The position numbers and the translations under genes were made by a program. Source: Lachnospiraceae bacterium (GTDB taxonomy: Bacteria > Bacillota > Clostridia > Lachnospirales > Lachnospiraceae). Taken from it: 45,004 nt of DNA. Below are positions 7,658 through 17,258 of this stretch, one piece after another (position 1 is the stretch's first letter; each line of letters opens with the position of its first letter). The notes beneath the pieces were generated by a model. It ran no database searches, had not been told where the DNA came from, and saw nothing but the letters and a program-made list of their open reading frames with translations. The stretch is taken from positions 1 to 45,004 of the forward strand of contig JAEEIV010000047.1 in the NCBI GenBank assembly GCA_016281555.1, in the 5' to 3' direction.

Positions 7658-8935
7658 ATGTTGAAAGACCTGTCAAAAGAAGAACTGAAAGAACTGGAAT
7701 CGAGTCTGAGGAGAGAGTACGAGGCGCTGAAGGCGGAAGGCCTGAAACTCGACATTTCCCGCGGCAAGCCCTCGAAGGAGCAGCTCGATCTTTCCATGGA
7801 TCTGTTCACAGTTTTGACACCTTTGTCTGATATGATCTCGGAAGACGGCTTCGATACGAGAAACTACGGCTGTCTGACCGGCATCCTCGAGGCGAAGAAA
7901 CTGCTGGCGGATCTGCTTGATACGAAGCCGGAAAACGTGATCGTTTTCGGCGGCAGCTCCTTAAACGTCATGTACGACACGGTATCGAAGGCCATGATCC
8001 ACGGCATCATGGGATCGACGCCCTGGTGCAGACTTCCGGTGGTGAAGTTTCTCTGCCCGGTGCCCGGCTACGACCGTCATTTCTCGGTGACCGAATCCTT
8101 TGGGATCGAGATGGTGAACGTGCCGATGACGGACGACGGCCCCGACATGGACCTCGTCGAGAAATTGGTTTCGGAAGACGGGAGCGTGAAGGGCATCTGG
8201 TGCGTGCCGAAGTATTCGAATCCCGGCGGCACGGTCTATTCGGACGAGACGGTGAGGCGGTTCGCCGCCCTGAAGCCTGCAGCGAAGGATTTCCGGATCT
8301 TCTGGGACAATGCCTATAACGTCCACCATCTTGACGTGGACCGGCCGAGAGAGATCCTGAACATTCTCGAGGAAGCCGAAAAAGCGGGAAATCCGGACAT
8401 CGTTTATGAGTTCGGTTCGTTCTCGAAGATCACCTTCCCGGGCAGCTCGATCTCGGCCATGGCGGCTTCGGAAGCGAACGTGGCCGACGTCACGTCGGTC
8501 ATGAAGAACCAGATCATCGGACACAATAAGATCGCGATGCTCATGCATGCCCGGTATCTGAAGGACAAGGCCGGCATTCTGAATCATATGAGAAAGCATG
8601 CGGCGATCCTGAAACCGAAGTTCGACATCGTCGAAGAGACGCTGACAGAGGAACTCGGAGGTCTCGGCATCGGAACGTGGTCGCATCCGGAAGGCGGATA
8701 CTTCGTTTCGTTCAATACCTTGCCCGGCCTTGCAAAGAAGGTCGTCGGCATGATGAAGGAAGCGGGCGTCACGATGACCGGCGCCGGCGCGACCTACCCC
8801 TACAAAAAGGATCCGGAGGATTCAAACATCCGGATCGCGCCGAGTTACGCCACGGTTGAAGAACTGAAGAAGGCGATCCGGATCTTCGCCCTCGTCGTGA
8901 AACTATCGAGCGCGGAAGCATTGCTGGACCGGTAA
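7658..8935 (+). CDS. Aminotransferase class I/II, aspartate aminotransferase 1c type
   Basis: The 425-residue product matches the distinct AspAT subgroup 1c rather than ordinary AspC. It has LDISRGKPSKEQLDLS near the N-terminus, GGSSLNVMYDTVS, PKYSNPGGTVYS, WDNAYNVHHL with the PLP-contacting Asp, and the PLP lysine in GSFSKITFPGSSIS. The C-terminal region keeps PEGGYFVS and the substrate Arg in SNIRIAPSYA. The expected reaction is reversible transamination of aspartate or a related dicarboxylic amino acid with 2-oxoglutarate. It is not close in sequence to the HisC-like protein at 1857. It lies 39 bases after the small membrane protein and 49 before clpX, so it is probably part of the same long run. 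Confidence 0.88.
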   Translation: MLKDLSKEELKELESSLRREYEALKAEGLKLDISRGKPSKEQLDLSMDLFTVLTPLSDMISEDGFDTRNYGCLTGILEAKKLLADLLDTKPENVIVFGGSSLNVMYDTVSKAMIHGIMGSTPWCRLPVVKFLCPVPGYDRHFSVTESFGIEMVNVPMTDDGPDMDLVEKLVSEDGSVKGIWCVPKYSNPGGTVYSDETVRRFAALKPAAKDFRIFWDNAYNVHHLDVDRPREILNILEEAEKAGNPDIVYEFGSFSKITFPGSSISAMAASEANVADVTSVMKNQIIGHNKIAMLMHARYLKDKAGILNHMRKHAAILKPKFDIVEETLTEELGGLGIGTWSHPEGGYFVSFNTLPGLAKKVVGMMKEAGVTMTGAGATYPYKKDPEDSNIRIAPSYATVEELKKAIRIFALVVKLSSAEALLDR

Positions 8936-8984
8936 AAGAAAGAAACGGCGCGGGATCGTCCCGTACGCCGGACGGAGTGTTTTA

Positions 8985-10478
8985 ATGTCTGAAAACAAGA
9001 ATGAAAATTACGAAGAAGTCTGTTTCGTATGCAGGCGCTCGGAATCCAAGGCCGGACCGATGCTGAAAATGCCCGGCGGGATCTCGGTCTGCCAGAGCTG
9101 CATGCAGAAATCCATTGACGCGGCGGTGGCGCTGAACGGCGGCGATCTTTCGAAGCTGTCCGGCCAGCCCCCGTTCATGATGCCCGGAATGATGACTCCC
9201 GGAAATGCGCCGGCGGTGACCGGGAAAAACGAGGAAACGGGAGAATTGAAGGAAGTGACGACGACCGAGGACCCGAAGACGGAGGAAAAAGGATCCGAAG
9301 CCCCGGGAAATCCGTTCGGCTTTTCGATGATGCTGACGCCCGAGGACATTCAGTCCATGCTCGGCCGCCGGCCGATGCCGAAGGGCGTGAAGAAACCTTC
9401 GAAGGACGACGAGGACCTGAAGATCGACCTGAAGAGCGTTCCGAAGCCGTCCGAGATCTACGACATGCTCTCGGAGTACGTCGTCGGTCAGGAACAGGCG
9501 AAGAAGGCCATTTCTGTCGCGATCTACAATCATTACAAGCGGCTGGCGTCCGAAGACGAGGAGATCGAGATCGAGAAGTCGAACATGCTGATGATCGGTC
9601 CGACCGGCGCCGGAAAGACGTTCATCGTGAAGACGCTCGCGCGGCTTCTGAACGTGCCGCTCGCCATTGCCGACGCGACCGCGCTCACGGAAGCGGGCTA
9701 CATCGGCGACGACATCGAATCGGTCGTGACGAAACTCTTGACCGCGGCGGACAATGACGTCGCGAGGGCGGAACAGGGCATCATCTACATTGACGAGATC
9801 GACAAGCTTGCGAGAAAACGGAACGCGACGCAGCGGGACGTCTCCGGCGAATCGGTCCAGCAGGGTCTCCTGAAACTGCTCGAAGGCGCGGAGATCGAAG
9901 TGCCGGTCGGCGCGAATTCGAAAAACGCAATGGTGCCGCTGGAAACGGTGAACACGAAGAACATTCTGTTCATCTGCGGCGGCGCGTTCCCGGACCTTGA
10001 GGAGATCATCAAGGAACGCCTGAACGAGAAGTCCTCGATGGGCTTCGGCGCGGATCTGAAGGATAAGTTCGACAAGGAAAAGGACCTCCTGAAATACGTG
10101 GAGACGGAAGATTTAAGAAAGTTCGGGATGATCCCGGAATTCATCGGCCGTCTGCCCGTCGTGTTCACCCTGACGCCGATGACGAAGGAGATGCTGATCC
10201 GCGTGCTGAAGGAGCCGAAGAACGCGATCGTGAAGCAGTACCGGAAACTGCTGAGTCTGGACGAAGTGGAACTGAATTTCACGGACGAGGCGTACGACGT
10301 CATTGCCGAAAAGGCGCTGAAAAAGGATACGGGCGCGAGAGCGCTCCGGTCGATCATAGAAGACATCATGCTGGACATCATGTTCGAGATCCCGAAAGAT
10401 CCGAACATCGGAAAGGTGACGATCACGGCGGAGTACGTGAACGGGACCGGTGGTCCGGTCATTGAGATGAGAGGCTGA
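8985..10478 (+). CDS. clpX: ClpX-type AAA+ protease subunit with long linker
   Basis: A 497-residue AAA+ unfoldase. An N-terminal zinc-binding domain has C13, C16, C36 and C39. Walker A is GPTGAGKT (205-212), Walker B IIYIDEID (266-273), the pore loop GYIG (238-241), the RKR and RDVSGESVQQ region at about 277-293, and MGF (352-354) where ClpX normally has the ClpP-docking IGF. ClpX unfolds tagged proteins and feeds them to ClpP; no clpP is in the window. The protein is about 70-80 residues longer than usual. The extra length lies between the zinc domain and the AAA core (about 50-150) and is Met/Pro-rich, then acidic. It is followed after 16 bases by the trigger-factor-like lipoprotein and then ftsH, a proteostasis cluster. 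Confidence 0.92.
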   Translation: MSENKNENYEEVCFVCRRSESKAGPMLKMPGGISVCQSCMQKSIDAAVALNGGDLSKLSGQPPFMMPGMMTPGNAPAVTGKNEETGELKEVTTTEDPKTEEKGSEAPGNPFGFSMMLTPEDIQSMLGRRPMPKGVKKPSKDDEDLKIDLKSVPKPSEIYDMLSEYVVGQEQAKKAISVAIYNHYKRLASEDEEIEIEKSNMLMIGPTGAGKTFIVKTLARLLNVPLAIADATALTEAGYIGDDIESVVTKLLTAADNDVARAEQGIIYIDEIDKLARKRNATQRDVSGESVQQGLLKLLEGAEIEVPVGANSKNAMVPLETVNTKNILFICGGAFPDLEEIIKERLNEKSSMGFGADLKDKFDKEKDLLKYVETEDLRKFGMIPEFIGRLPVVFTLTPMTKEMLIRVLKEPKNAIVKQYRKLLSLDEVELNFTDEAYDVIAEKALKKDTGARALRSIIEDIMLDIMFEIPKDPNIGKVTITAEYVNGTGGPVIEMRG

Positions 10479-10494
10479 GGAAAGGACAGAATCA

Positions 10495-11589
10495 ATGATG
10501 AAGAGGATCATCGCCGTACTGGCTGCAGCGCTGCTGCTCTTCGGAGCGGTTTCCTGCACCGAAAAGAAGGAAACGGAGCCGGAGGAAACGAAACGTACTT
10601 CCGTCACGAAGGAAGACTATTGCAAGAACCTGACGGAAGACGGGTACATCGTCGGGCTGAACGCGCAGGAAGTGTTCAAAGTCCCGGACGATTGGTCGGT
10701 GCTTTCCATCGAGAAATCGAAGGTCGCTCCGGCGGAATCCACGGTCGAATCCGCGGTTTCCCAGATCATGCAGAACTTCCCGATCCGGATCACGGACCGG
10801 GCGGTGGAGGATGGAGACCTCGTCAACATCGACTATGAGGGCAAGCTGGACGGCGTGGCGTTTGAAGGCGGCACGGCGAAGGGCGCGGACCTGACGGCAG
10901 GCTCGGAGCAGTTCGTCGACAATTTCCTGACGAAGATCATCGGACACATGCCGGGCGAGACCTTCGACATCGAGATCACCTTCCCGGATCCGTACCAGAA
11001 CAATACGGATCTTTCGGGCAAACTCACGATCTTCACGGTCACGATCAATTACATTTCCGGCGGCACGAACGAGTTCACGGACGATTTCGTCCGGGAAAAC
11101 CTCGAGAAAATCCGGAACATGGTCGGGTCGGAAGACGCTGAGACCGCGGAGGACATCCGGGAAGCGATCCGGAAATACTATATCGACCTGAATCTCGAAG
11201 ACGCGATCTACGAGCGCCTGTACGAAGTTGAGATCGAGACGATCCCGGAAGCCATCTACGATTACGTTTACAGAATGACGGACATTTCCATCTTCAACAG
11301 CTATGCGATGAGCATCACGGAAATGGCGGAAAAGTCGAGCATGACCGCGGAGGAACTTCGCGAGCATGTGGAAAAGGACTGCAAGCCGGAACTGGTGTTC
11401 CACGCCATTGCCGAGAAGGAAGGCTGGACCGTTACGGACGAGGACATCGACGAGGTGCTCGGATCGGCGGACCGTGAAGCACTCACGGAACAATACGGAA
11501 GAAATTACATTGCCCACTACGTGCTGACGACCCGGGCGATCAAGTATTTGAAGGAGCACATCCCGCTCACGGAAGCGGACGGCGAGTGA
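10495..11589 (+). CDS. Trigger-factor-like FKBP peptidyl-prolyl isomerase lipoprotein
   Basis: A 364-residue protein with a basic start, a hydrophobic helix and a lipobox-like AVSC (Cys at about residue 19), so it is probably exported and lipid-anchored. An acidic linker follows, then an FKBP-type domain (VEDGDLVNIDYEGKLDG, FEGGTAKG, IIGHMPGETFDIEITFP). After that comes a helical region resembling the trigger factor C-terminal chaperone arms. Cytoplasmic trigger factor binds the ribosome through an N-terminal domain that is absent here. The likely role is folding of secreted proteins at the outer face of the membrane. It lies between clpX and ftsH, 19 bases before the latter. A start at 10498 is equally possible because the gene opens with ATGATG. 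Confidence 0.85.
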   Translation: MMKRIIAVLAAALLLFGAVSCTEKKETEPEETKRTSVTKEDYCKNLTEDGYIVGLNAQEVFKVPDDWSVLSIEKSKVAPAESTVESAVSQIMQNFPIRITDRAVEDGDLVNIDYEGKLDGVAFEGGTAKGADLTAGSEQFVDNFLTKIIGHMPGETFDIEITFPDPYQNNTDLSGKLTIFTVTINYISGGTNEFTDDFVRENLEKIRNMVGSEDAETAEDIREAIRKYYIDLNLEDAIYERLYEVEIETIPEAIYDYVYRMTDISIFNSYAMSITEMAEKSSMTAEELREHVEKDCKPELVFHAIAEKEGWTVTDEDIDEVLGSADREALTEQYGRNYIAHYVLTTRAIKYLKEHIPLTEADGE

Positions 11590-11608
11590 TGGTGCCGGGA
11601 GGTTTCTT

Positions 11609-13534
11609 TTGGAAGATCAGAATCAAAACCGAAAAGGAAACGGACAGGGAGGCGGCAGCAAATGGCCGATTTTCCTCGCGGTGGGCGTGATCCTCACGTT
11701 CTTCATGATCACGGGCGGTCATCTCTGCTCGAGCGGGATCGCGAGCTATTTCACCGAGGAAATATCCTTCAATGAATTCCTGACGTACATAGAGGAAGAC
11801 AAGGTGGAGGAGGCGGTCTTAAAGGACCGTTCCGAGTGGAGCATCCGGCTGAAAGGCGGGGACAAGCTCTACACCACGACGCACATGGACTACGATAAGG
11901 TCATGGAAGTGCTCGACGCACACGGAGTCAAGTATTCCGCGACGACGAGCTCGAATTTCCTTTCCTTCTTCATCGCCTACATTCTGCCGACGCTTCTCAT
12001 GGTCGTGCTGTTCATCTTCTTCATCCGGAGAATGAGCGGCAGCGGCGGCATTTTCAACGTCGGAAAGAGCAATGCGAAAAAGCATTCGGAGAAAGACACC
12101 GGCGTCACGTTCCAGGACGTCGCCGGCGAGGATGAGGCGAAGGAATCCCTGAAGGAGATCGTGGATTTCCTTCATAATCCTGCGAAATACACGTCGATCG
12201 GCGCGAAACTGCCGAAGGGCGCGCTGCTCGTCGGCCCTCCGGGCACCGGCAAGACCCTGCTTGCGAAGGCGGTCGCCGGCGAGGCGCACGTGCCGTTCTT
12301 CTCCCTGTCCGGCTCGGATTTCGTGGAGATGTTCGTCGGCGTCGGCGCGTCCAGGGTGAGAGATTTGTTCAAACAGGCGCAGGCCGAAGCCCCCTGCATC
12401 ATTTTCATTGACGAGATCGATGCGATCGGAAAGAGCCGCGACAGCATTTATGCGGGCGCGAACGACGAACGCGAGCAGACCCTGAATCAGCTGCTTGCGG
12501 AAATGGACGGCTTCGATCCGTCGAAGGGCGTCATCGTGATGGGCGCGACGAACCGGCCCGAGATCCTCGACAAGGCGTTGCTCAGGCCCGGCCGTTTCGA
12601 CCGGCGGATCATCGTCGACAAGCCGGATCTGAAAGGACGTGAAGAGATCCTGAAGGTCCACGCAAAAGACGTCAACATGGCGGATTCCGTGAATCTCAGG
12701 GAGATCGCGCTTGCGACGAGCGGCGCCGTCGGTTCGGACCTCGCAAACATGATCAATGAGGCGGCCATCAATGCGGTGAAGCACGGCCGCGTCGCCGTGA
12801 CGCAGCAGGATCTTTTCGAAGCCGTGGAGGTCGTCCTCGTCGGCAAGGAAAAGAAAGACCGCATCATGTCGAAGGAAGAGCGGCGGATCGTTTCCTATCA
12901 CGAAGTCGGCCACGCGCTCGTCTCCGCATTGCAGAAGAACGCGGAACCCGTGCAGAAGATCACGATCGTGCCGCGCACCATGGGTGCGCTCGGCTATGTG
13001 ATGCAGACGCCGGAAGAAGAGAAATACCTGAACACGAAGAGCGAACTCATTGACTCCATCGTCATGGCGCTCGCCGGCAGGGCGGCGGAAGAACTCGTCT
13101 TCGGAGACGTGACGACCGGAGCCGCGAACGACATCGAAAAGGCCACGAACTACGCGCGGACTATGATCACGATGTACGGCATGTCGGATTATTTCGGACT
13201 CATGCAGCTCGAGACCGTGGAAAGCCGCTACCTCGAGGCGCGGCGCGTGCTGAACTGCGCGGATTCGACGGCGGCGAAGGTGGACCTCGAGGTCAAGGAG
13301 ATCCTTTCGCAGGCCTATGAAAAGGCGAAGGAGATGCTTTCGGAAAACCGGGACGTCCTCGACAAGATCGCGGCATACCTCATCGAGAAGGAGACCATCA
13401 CCGGTCGCGAATTCATGGACATTTTAGACAAATGCCGGAAGGAGCGGGAAGAGGAAGCGAAGGTTTCCCCGGAAACGGCGGAGACCCCGGGCGAAGAAGA
13501 GACGGCTCCCGTAACGGAACCCGTTTCGCCGTAA
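11609..13534 (+). CDS. ftsH: ATP-dependent zinc metalloprotease FtsH
   Basis: A 641-residue membrane AAA+ protease that degrades damaged membrane proteins and some regulators. Two transmembrane helices (about residues 20-42 and 117-140) flank a small external domain. The AAA module has [19 protein letters not shown] and the second region of homology RPGRFDRRI. The protease active site is HEVGH (HExxH) with the downstream metal-ligand region. The start is TTG at 11609, chosen because GGGAGG (11597-11602) is six bases upstream. The C-terminal tail is acidic with Thr/Pro/Glu. The downstream uvrC begins nine bases after the stop. Confidence 0.96.
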   Translation: MEDQNQNRKGNGQGGGSKWPIFLAVGVILTFFMITGGHLCSSGIASYFTEEISFNEFLTYIEEDKVEEAVLKDRSEWSIRLKGGDKLYTTTHMDYDKVMEVLDAHGVKYSATTSSNFLSFFIAYILPTLLMVVLFIFFIRRMSGSGGIFNVGKSNAKKHSEKDTGVTFQDVAGEDEAKESLKEIVDFLHNPAKYTSIGAKLPKGALLVGPPGTGKTLLAKAVAGEAHVPFFSLSGSDFVEMFVGVGASRVRDLFKQAQAEAPCIIFIDEIDAIGKSRDSIYAGANDEREQTLNQLLAEMDGFDPSKGVIVMGATNRPEILDKALLRPGRFDRRIIVDKPDLKGREEILKVHAKDVNMADSVNLREIALATSGAVGSDLANMINEAAINAVKHGRVAVTQQDLFEAVEVVLVGKEKKDRIMSKEERRIVSYHEVGHALVSALQKNAEPVQKITIVPRTMGALGYVMQTPEEEKYLNTKSELIDSIVMALAGRAAEELVFGDVTTGAANDIEKATNYARTMITMYGMSDYFGLMQLETVESRYLEARRVLNCADSTAAKVDLEVKEILSQAYEKAKEMLSENRDVLDKIAAYLIEKETITGREFMDILDKCRKEREEEAKVSPETAETPGEEETAPVTEPVSP

Positions 13535-13543
13535 GGCTGTTTC

Positions 13544-15400
13544 ATGGAAAAGACCTTTGACATTGAAGCGGAATTAAAGAAACTCCCGGCCTCGCCGGGA
13601 GTGTATTTGATGCACGACGCTTCGGGCGAGGTCATTTACGTCGGGAAGGCCGTCGTATTGAAGAACCGCGTCCGGCAGTATTTCCAGTCGTCGCGCGGCA
13701 AGTCGGCGAAGATCCGTCAGATGGTCTCGCACATTGACCGGTTCGAGTACATCGTCACCGATTCGGAGACGGAGGCGCTCGTTCTGGAATGCAATCTCAT
13801 CAAGGAATACCGTCCCCGATACAATACGATGCTGGTGGACGACAAGGGTTACCCCTTCATCCGCGTGACCGTGGAGGAGAAATATCCGCGGGTCTTCATG
13901 ACGCGGGAAATGAAGCGGGACAAAAGCCGTTATTTCGGACCGTTCACTTCGGCTTATGCCGTGCGCGAGACGCTGGAACTGCTGCACGCCCTGTATCCCA
14001 TCCGGACCTGCAGAAAGGTCCTGCCGCGGGACGCAGGCAAGGAGCGGCCCTGCCTGAACTATGACATGGGGCGATGTCCCGCGCCGTGCACCGGGAACGT
14101 CCCGGAAGCGGAATACCGGAAAAGAGTCGACGGGATCCTCCGCTTTCTGGAGGGCGACTATAAGGACGTTCTCCGCGACCTGAAAGAGAAGATGAAGGAA
14201 GCTTCCGAACGGCAGGAGTACGAAGAGGCGATCCGGTACCGCGATCTTTTAAGATCCGTCACGCAGACGGCCGAAAAGCAGAAGGTCTCGGACCTCGAAT
14301 CGAGAGAGGACCGGGATTTCATTGCCGTTGCGAAAGAGGGCAGGGATGCGGTGGTGTCCGTGTTCTTTGTGAGAGACGGGAATCTCGTCGGCCGGGACCA
14401 TTATCACATGACGGCTTCCGAAGACGATCCCGAGAGCGAGATCATTGAGAACTTCGTGAAACAGTTCTATTCCGGAACGCCGCTCATTCCGAAGGAAGTG
14501 GTCCTGGAAAGCGAGATCTCGGACCGGGAAGCGGTCGAAACCTACCTTTCGGCGAGACGCGGCCACAAAACGGCCGTCATCGTGCCGAAAAGGGGCCAAA
14601 AAGAGCATTTTATCCTGCTCGCGAAGGAGAACGCCAAAACGGTGCTCGAACGCGATAAGGACCGAATTAAGAAAGAAGAAGCGAAAACGTCCGGCGCGGT
14701 CAAGGAACTTGCGGAACTGCTCGGTCTTTCTCAAATCCGCCGGATCGAGGCGTACGACGTCTCGAACACCAGCGGCTTTGAGTCCGTGGGCTCCATGGTC
14801 GTCTTCGAGGACGGGCGTCCGAAGAAGAACGATTACCGGAAATTCCGGATCCGTACCGTTTCCGGGCCAGACGATTACGCGTCGATGCGGGAGGTCCTTT
14901 CCCGGCGGTTCCGGCAGCGGGAAGAAGAGAACGGAGCCTTTCAGACCTACCCGGACCTCATCCTCATGGACGGCGGAAAAGGGCAGGTGCATGCGGCTTT
15001 GGACGTTCTCACGGAAGCGTCGATCTCCATTCCGGTCGCCGGGATGGTCAAGGACGACCGGCACAGGACGAGGGGCATCTGGTACGACGGCCGGGAAGTC
15101 CCGACGGACGAGCATTCGGAGTATTTCCGGCTCGTGACCCGGATCCAGGACGAGGCGCACCGGTTCGCGATCACCTTCCACCGGGGGCTGCATACGAAAA
15201 ACTCGATCCGTTCGGTCCTGTCGGAGATCCCGTCCGTCGGTCCGAAGCGAGAAACGGAACTCATCCGGAAATTTGAAAACATTGATGCACTGAAAAAAGC
15301 GACGGCGGAGGAGATCGCTGAGACGAAGGGATTTCACCGCAAGGCCGCGGAGGCCGTCTACCGGTACCTTCATCCGGAACAGGACGGAAAAGACGCGTGA
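13544..15400 (+). CDS. uvrC: UvrABC system protein C (excinuclease subunit)
   Basis: A 618-residue nucleotide-excision repair nuclease that makes both incisions around UvrB-marked lesions. Its N-terminal GIY-YIG domain reads SPGVYLMHDASGEVIYVGKA, with a Cys cluster further on (CRKVL..CLNY..CPAPC). A UVR motif lies near residues 200-235 (ERQEYEEAIRYRDLL). The RNase H-like domain begins with EAYDVSNTSG, carrying the catalytic Asp, and includes LILMDGGKGQ. A helix-hairpin-helix ends the protein (SVGPKRETELIRKF). Length is typical. It is tightly linked to ftsH upstream. Confidence 0.96.
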   Translation: MEKTFDIEAELKKLPASPGVYLMHDASGEVIYVGKAVVLKNRVRQYFQSSRGKSAKIRQMVSHIDRFEYIVTDSETEALVLECNLIKEYRPRYNTMLVDDKGYPFIRVTVEEKYPRVFMTREMKRDKSRYFGPFTSAYAVRETLELLHALYPIRTCRKVLPRDAGKERPCLNYDMGRCPAPCTGNVPEAEYRKRVDGILRFLEGDYKDVLRDLKEKMKEASERQEYEEAIRYRDLLRSVTQTAEKQKVSDLESREDRDFIAVAKEGRDAVVSVFFVRDGNLVGRDHYHMTASEDDPESEIIENFVKQFYSGTPLIPKEVVLESEISDREAVETYLSARRGHKTAVIVPKRGQKEHFILLAKENAKTVLERDKDRIKKEEAKTSGAVKELAELLGLSQIRRIEAYDVSNTSGFESVGSMVVFEDGRPKKNDYRKFRIRTVSGPDDYASMREVLSRRFRQREEENGAFQTYPDLILMDGGKGQVHAALDVLTEASISIPVAGMVKDDRHRTRGIWYDGREVPTDEHSEYFRLVTRIQDEAHRFAITFHRGLHTKNSIRSVLSEIPSVGPKRETELIRKFENIDALKKATAEEIAETKGFHRKAAEAVYRYLHPEQDGKDA

Positions 15401-15435
15401 TCCCGTAATAGCGGGGCGAAAACGAGGAGGAGCAA

Positions 15436-15717
15436 GTGAGAAGAAGAAATTTTGAGCTGGAAGTCATTGAGATGATCCTGGCCGTCGCGATCATCGTGCT
15501 GGCGGTGATCCTTTGCTTCCGGTCCGCGACGCTGACGGTCCTGTTCCCGATCACTTTCGGGCTGGCCGCGATCCTTGCGGCCCTGTACGCATTGGAAGGG
15601 ATCCTCTACAACCGGAACCGGATCGTGAAAAAAAACCGGGTCATCGTTTTCGGCATCATTACCGTACTGCTCGTATTGCTCACGGTACTGGCGGCAATGA
15701 CGGTGTTCAGGGGGTAA
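15436..15717 (+). CDS. Small three-helix membrane protein
   Basis: A 93-residue hydrophobic protein beginning at GTG, with GAGGAGG (15424-15430) five bases upstream. After a basic N-terminus (RRRNFELE) it has three predicted membrane helices at roughly residues 12-28, 33-53 and 67-90, with a basic loop NRNRIVKKNR between the second and third. I recall small proteins of this type near uvrC in Lachnospiraceae (perhaps DUF6637), but the family name is uncertain. It is separated from uvrC by 35 bases and from the next gene by two, so it belongs to the same operon. No function can be assigned. Confidence 0.75.
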   Translation: MRRRNFELEVIEMILAVAIIVLAVILCFRSATLTVLFPITFGLAAILAALYALEGILYNRNRIVKKNRVIVFGIITVLLVLLTVLAAMTVFRG

Positions 15718-15719
15718 TC

Positions 15720-16067
15720 ATGGCGGAAGAAGCGAAGGAAAACGTCGTGCTTTGCGGCGCGAACTCCTATGAGGAAAAGTATTATTTCAATCCGGTCTTC
15801 TCGAACCTGCCCGAAACCGTGAAAAACGAGCTGCAGGCCATGTGTGTTCTGTTTACCGAAGGCGCGGGCGGGATCCTGACCGTCGAGTATACGCCCGAAG
15901 GAACCTTGACACTTCGGACCGGCGCATCGGAATACGATTACTATTACGATGAGATCGAGGCCGGGCTGAAGGTCCGGAAACTGTCGGAAGAACACGCGGA
16001 ACTCTTCGAGATGCTGGAACTCTATTACCGGGTATTCTTTTCAGGGGAAGGCAATGACAAGAAGTGA
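15720..16067 (+). CDS. DUF6145-like small protein
   Basis: A 115-residue acidic soluble protein with VVLCGANSYEEKYYFNPVF, LPETVKNELQAMCVLFTE, GGILTVEYTPEGTL, and a helical end with ELYYRVFF. This pattern agrees with my recollection of DUF6145, a family usually located just before dus in Lachnospiraceae; the number should be checked. No enzymatic motif is visible. Its last 14 bases overlap the start of dus, so the two are cotranslated. Role unknown, perhaps an accessory to RNA modification by context only. Confidence 0.75.
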   Translation: MAEEAKENVVLCGANSYEEKYYFNPVFSNLPETVKNELQAMCVLFTEGAGGILTVEYTPEGTLTLRTGASEYDYYYDEIEAGLKVRKLSEEHAELFEMLELYYRVFFSGEGNDKK

Positions 16068-17040
16068 CCGGGAACCGGTTTCGCCCGGCCCCATCGTTAT
16101 AAAAGGACTGAAGATCGCATTCCCCGTAGCGCTCGGGCCAATGGCCGGCGTCACGGACGGCGCATTCCGGGAGATCGCCAAAGATATGGGATGCGGTCTT
16201 TTCTATACGGAAATGGTCAGCGCGAAGGCCCTGCATTATCACAATGCAAATACGGGCCTTCTTTTGCAGCACGGAGAAAAAGACCGTCCGGTCGGCGTGC
16301 AGCTGTTCGGCCGCGATCCCGGCATTCTGACGGAAGAAGCGCTGAAACTGGAAGAGGAGTTCGATTTCATTGATTTCAACATGGGCTGCCCGGTGCCGAA
16401 AGTCGTGAAAAACGGCGAGGGAAGCGCATTGCTTCGGGAACCGGAACTCGTGGAAAAGATCTTTACGGCCATGACGAAGGCCCTGAAGAAACCGGTGACC
16501 GTCAAACTTCGGAAAGGGTTTTCGGCGGATGGGACGGAAGCGTATGAGATTGCCCGGATCCTGGAAGCGTCCGGCGTGTCGATGATCGCATTGCACGCAA
16601 GGACGAGAGAGCAGTATTACAGCGGGAAAGCGGACTGGGAAGCGATCCGGAAAGTGAAGGAAAGCGTGAAGATCCCGGTCATCGGGAACGGCGATGTTTT
16701 CTCTGCGGAAGATGCGGTCAGGATGATGCAGGAAACCGGCTGCGACGGCGTCATGGTCGCAAGAGGCGCGGAGGGGAATCCCTGGATCTTCCGGGAGATC
16801 CGTTCGCTGTTCGAGACCGGGACGTTGCCGGAAAGACCGGACCTTACGGAGATCCGGGCAATGATCCGCCGTCACGGCGAACTTCTTCGAAAAGAAAAGG
16901 GAGAACATCTCGCCGTATTGGAGATGCGGCGGCATGCTTCCTCCTATCTCCGGGGCACGCCGAATGCGGCGGAAAAACGCGTCCGGATCAATGCCGCAGC
17001 CACGCTGGAAGCCTTGTACGCCGTCGCGGAAGAGGAATGA
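16054..17040 (+). CDS. dus: tRNA-dihydrouridine synthase
   Basis: A 328-residue FMN-dependent TIM-barrel enzyme that reduces uridines in the tRNA D-loop. Motifs are ALGPMAGVTDGAFR near the N-terminus, the catalytic Cys in NMGCPVPKV, VTVKLRKGF, ALHARTREQYYSGKADW, IGNGDVFSAEDA and GVMVARGAEGNPWIF. The C-terminal helical RNA-binding domain follows. The subtype (DusB-like) is suggested by the overall pattern. It overlaps the preceding small gene by 14 bases and is the last protein gene before tRNA-Gly. Confidence 0.95.
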   Translation: MTRSDREPVSPGPIVIKGLKIAFPVALGPMAGVTDGAFREIAKDMGCGLFYTEMVSAKALHYHNANTGLLLQHGEKDRPVGVQLFGRDPGILTEEALKLEEEFDFIDFNMGCPVPKVVKNGEGSALLREPELVEKIFTAMTKALKKPVTVKLRKGFSADGTEAYEIARILEASGVSMIALHARTREQYYSGKADWEAIRKVKESVKIPVIGNGDVFSAEDAVRMMQETGCDGVMVARGAEGNPWIFREIRSLFETGTLPERPDLTEIRAMIRRHGELLRKEKGEHLAVLEMRRHASSYLRGTPNAAEKRVRINAAATLEALYAVAEEE

Positions 17041-17071
17041 GGCGTTTCCCGGTCCGCACGGCAGAAAACGC

Positions 17072-17099
17072 TTTACTTTTCGAAATAATCTGTTATAAT
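17072..17099 (+). promoter_or_regulatory. Promoter for tRNA-Gly
   Basis: TTTACT (17072-17077) is followed after 16 bases by a perfect TATAAT (17094-17099), with TG one base upstream of the -10 making it an extended element. The start would fall near 17106, just before the tRNA 5' end. Confidence 0.85.
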
Positions 17100-17108
17100 A
17101 CAAAGCAC

Positions 17109-17179
17109 GCAGGGTTAGTACATCGGTAGTACATCGGCTTCCCAAGCCGAGGAGGCGGGTTCGATTCCCGTACCCTGCT
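17109..17179 (+). tRNA. tRNA-Gly (anticodon CCC)
   Basis: The sequence folds as a full cloverleaf. A seven-pair acceptor stem (GCAGGGT with ACCCTGC) ends in discriminator T, usual for bacterial glycine tRNAs. The D stem is GTAC/GTAC, the anticodon stem TCGGC/GCCGA has loop TTCCCAA giving anticodon CCC, and the T stem GCGGG/CCCGT has loop TTCGATT. CCA is not encoded, so it must be added after transcription. It has its own promoter and stands between dus and the metallo-hydrolase gene. Confidence 0.95.
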
Positions 17180-17258
17180 TTTGTTGTGCCGTCGGCCCGG
17201 GCGGAAAGAAAAGACCGGGGAGGATGACAGGGATCCCTGACAGGAAAGGAGAACGTTT

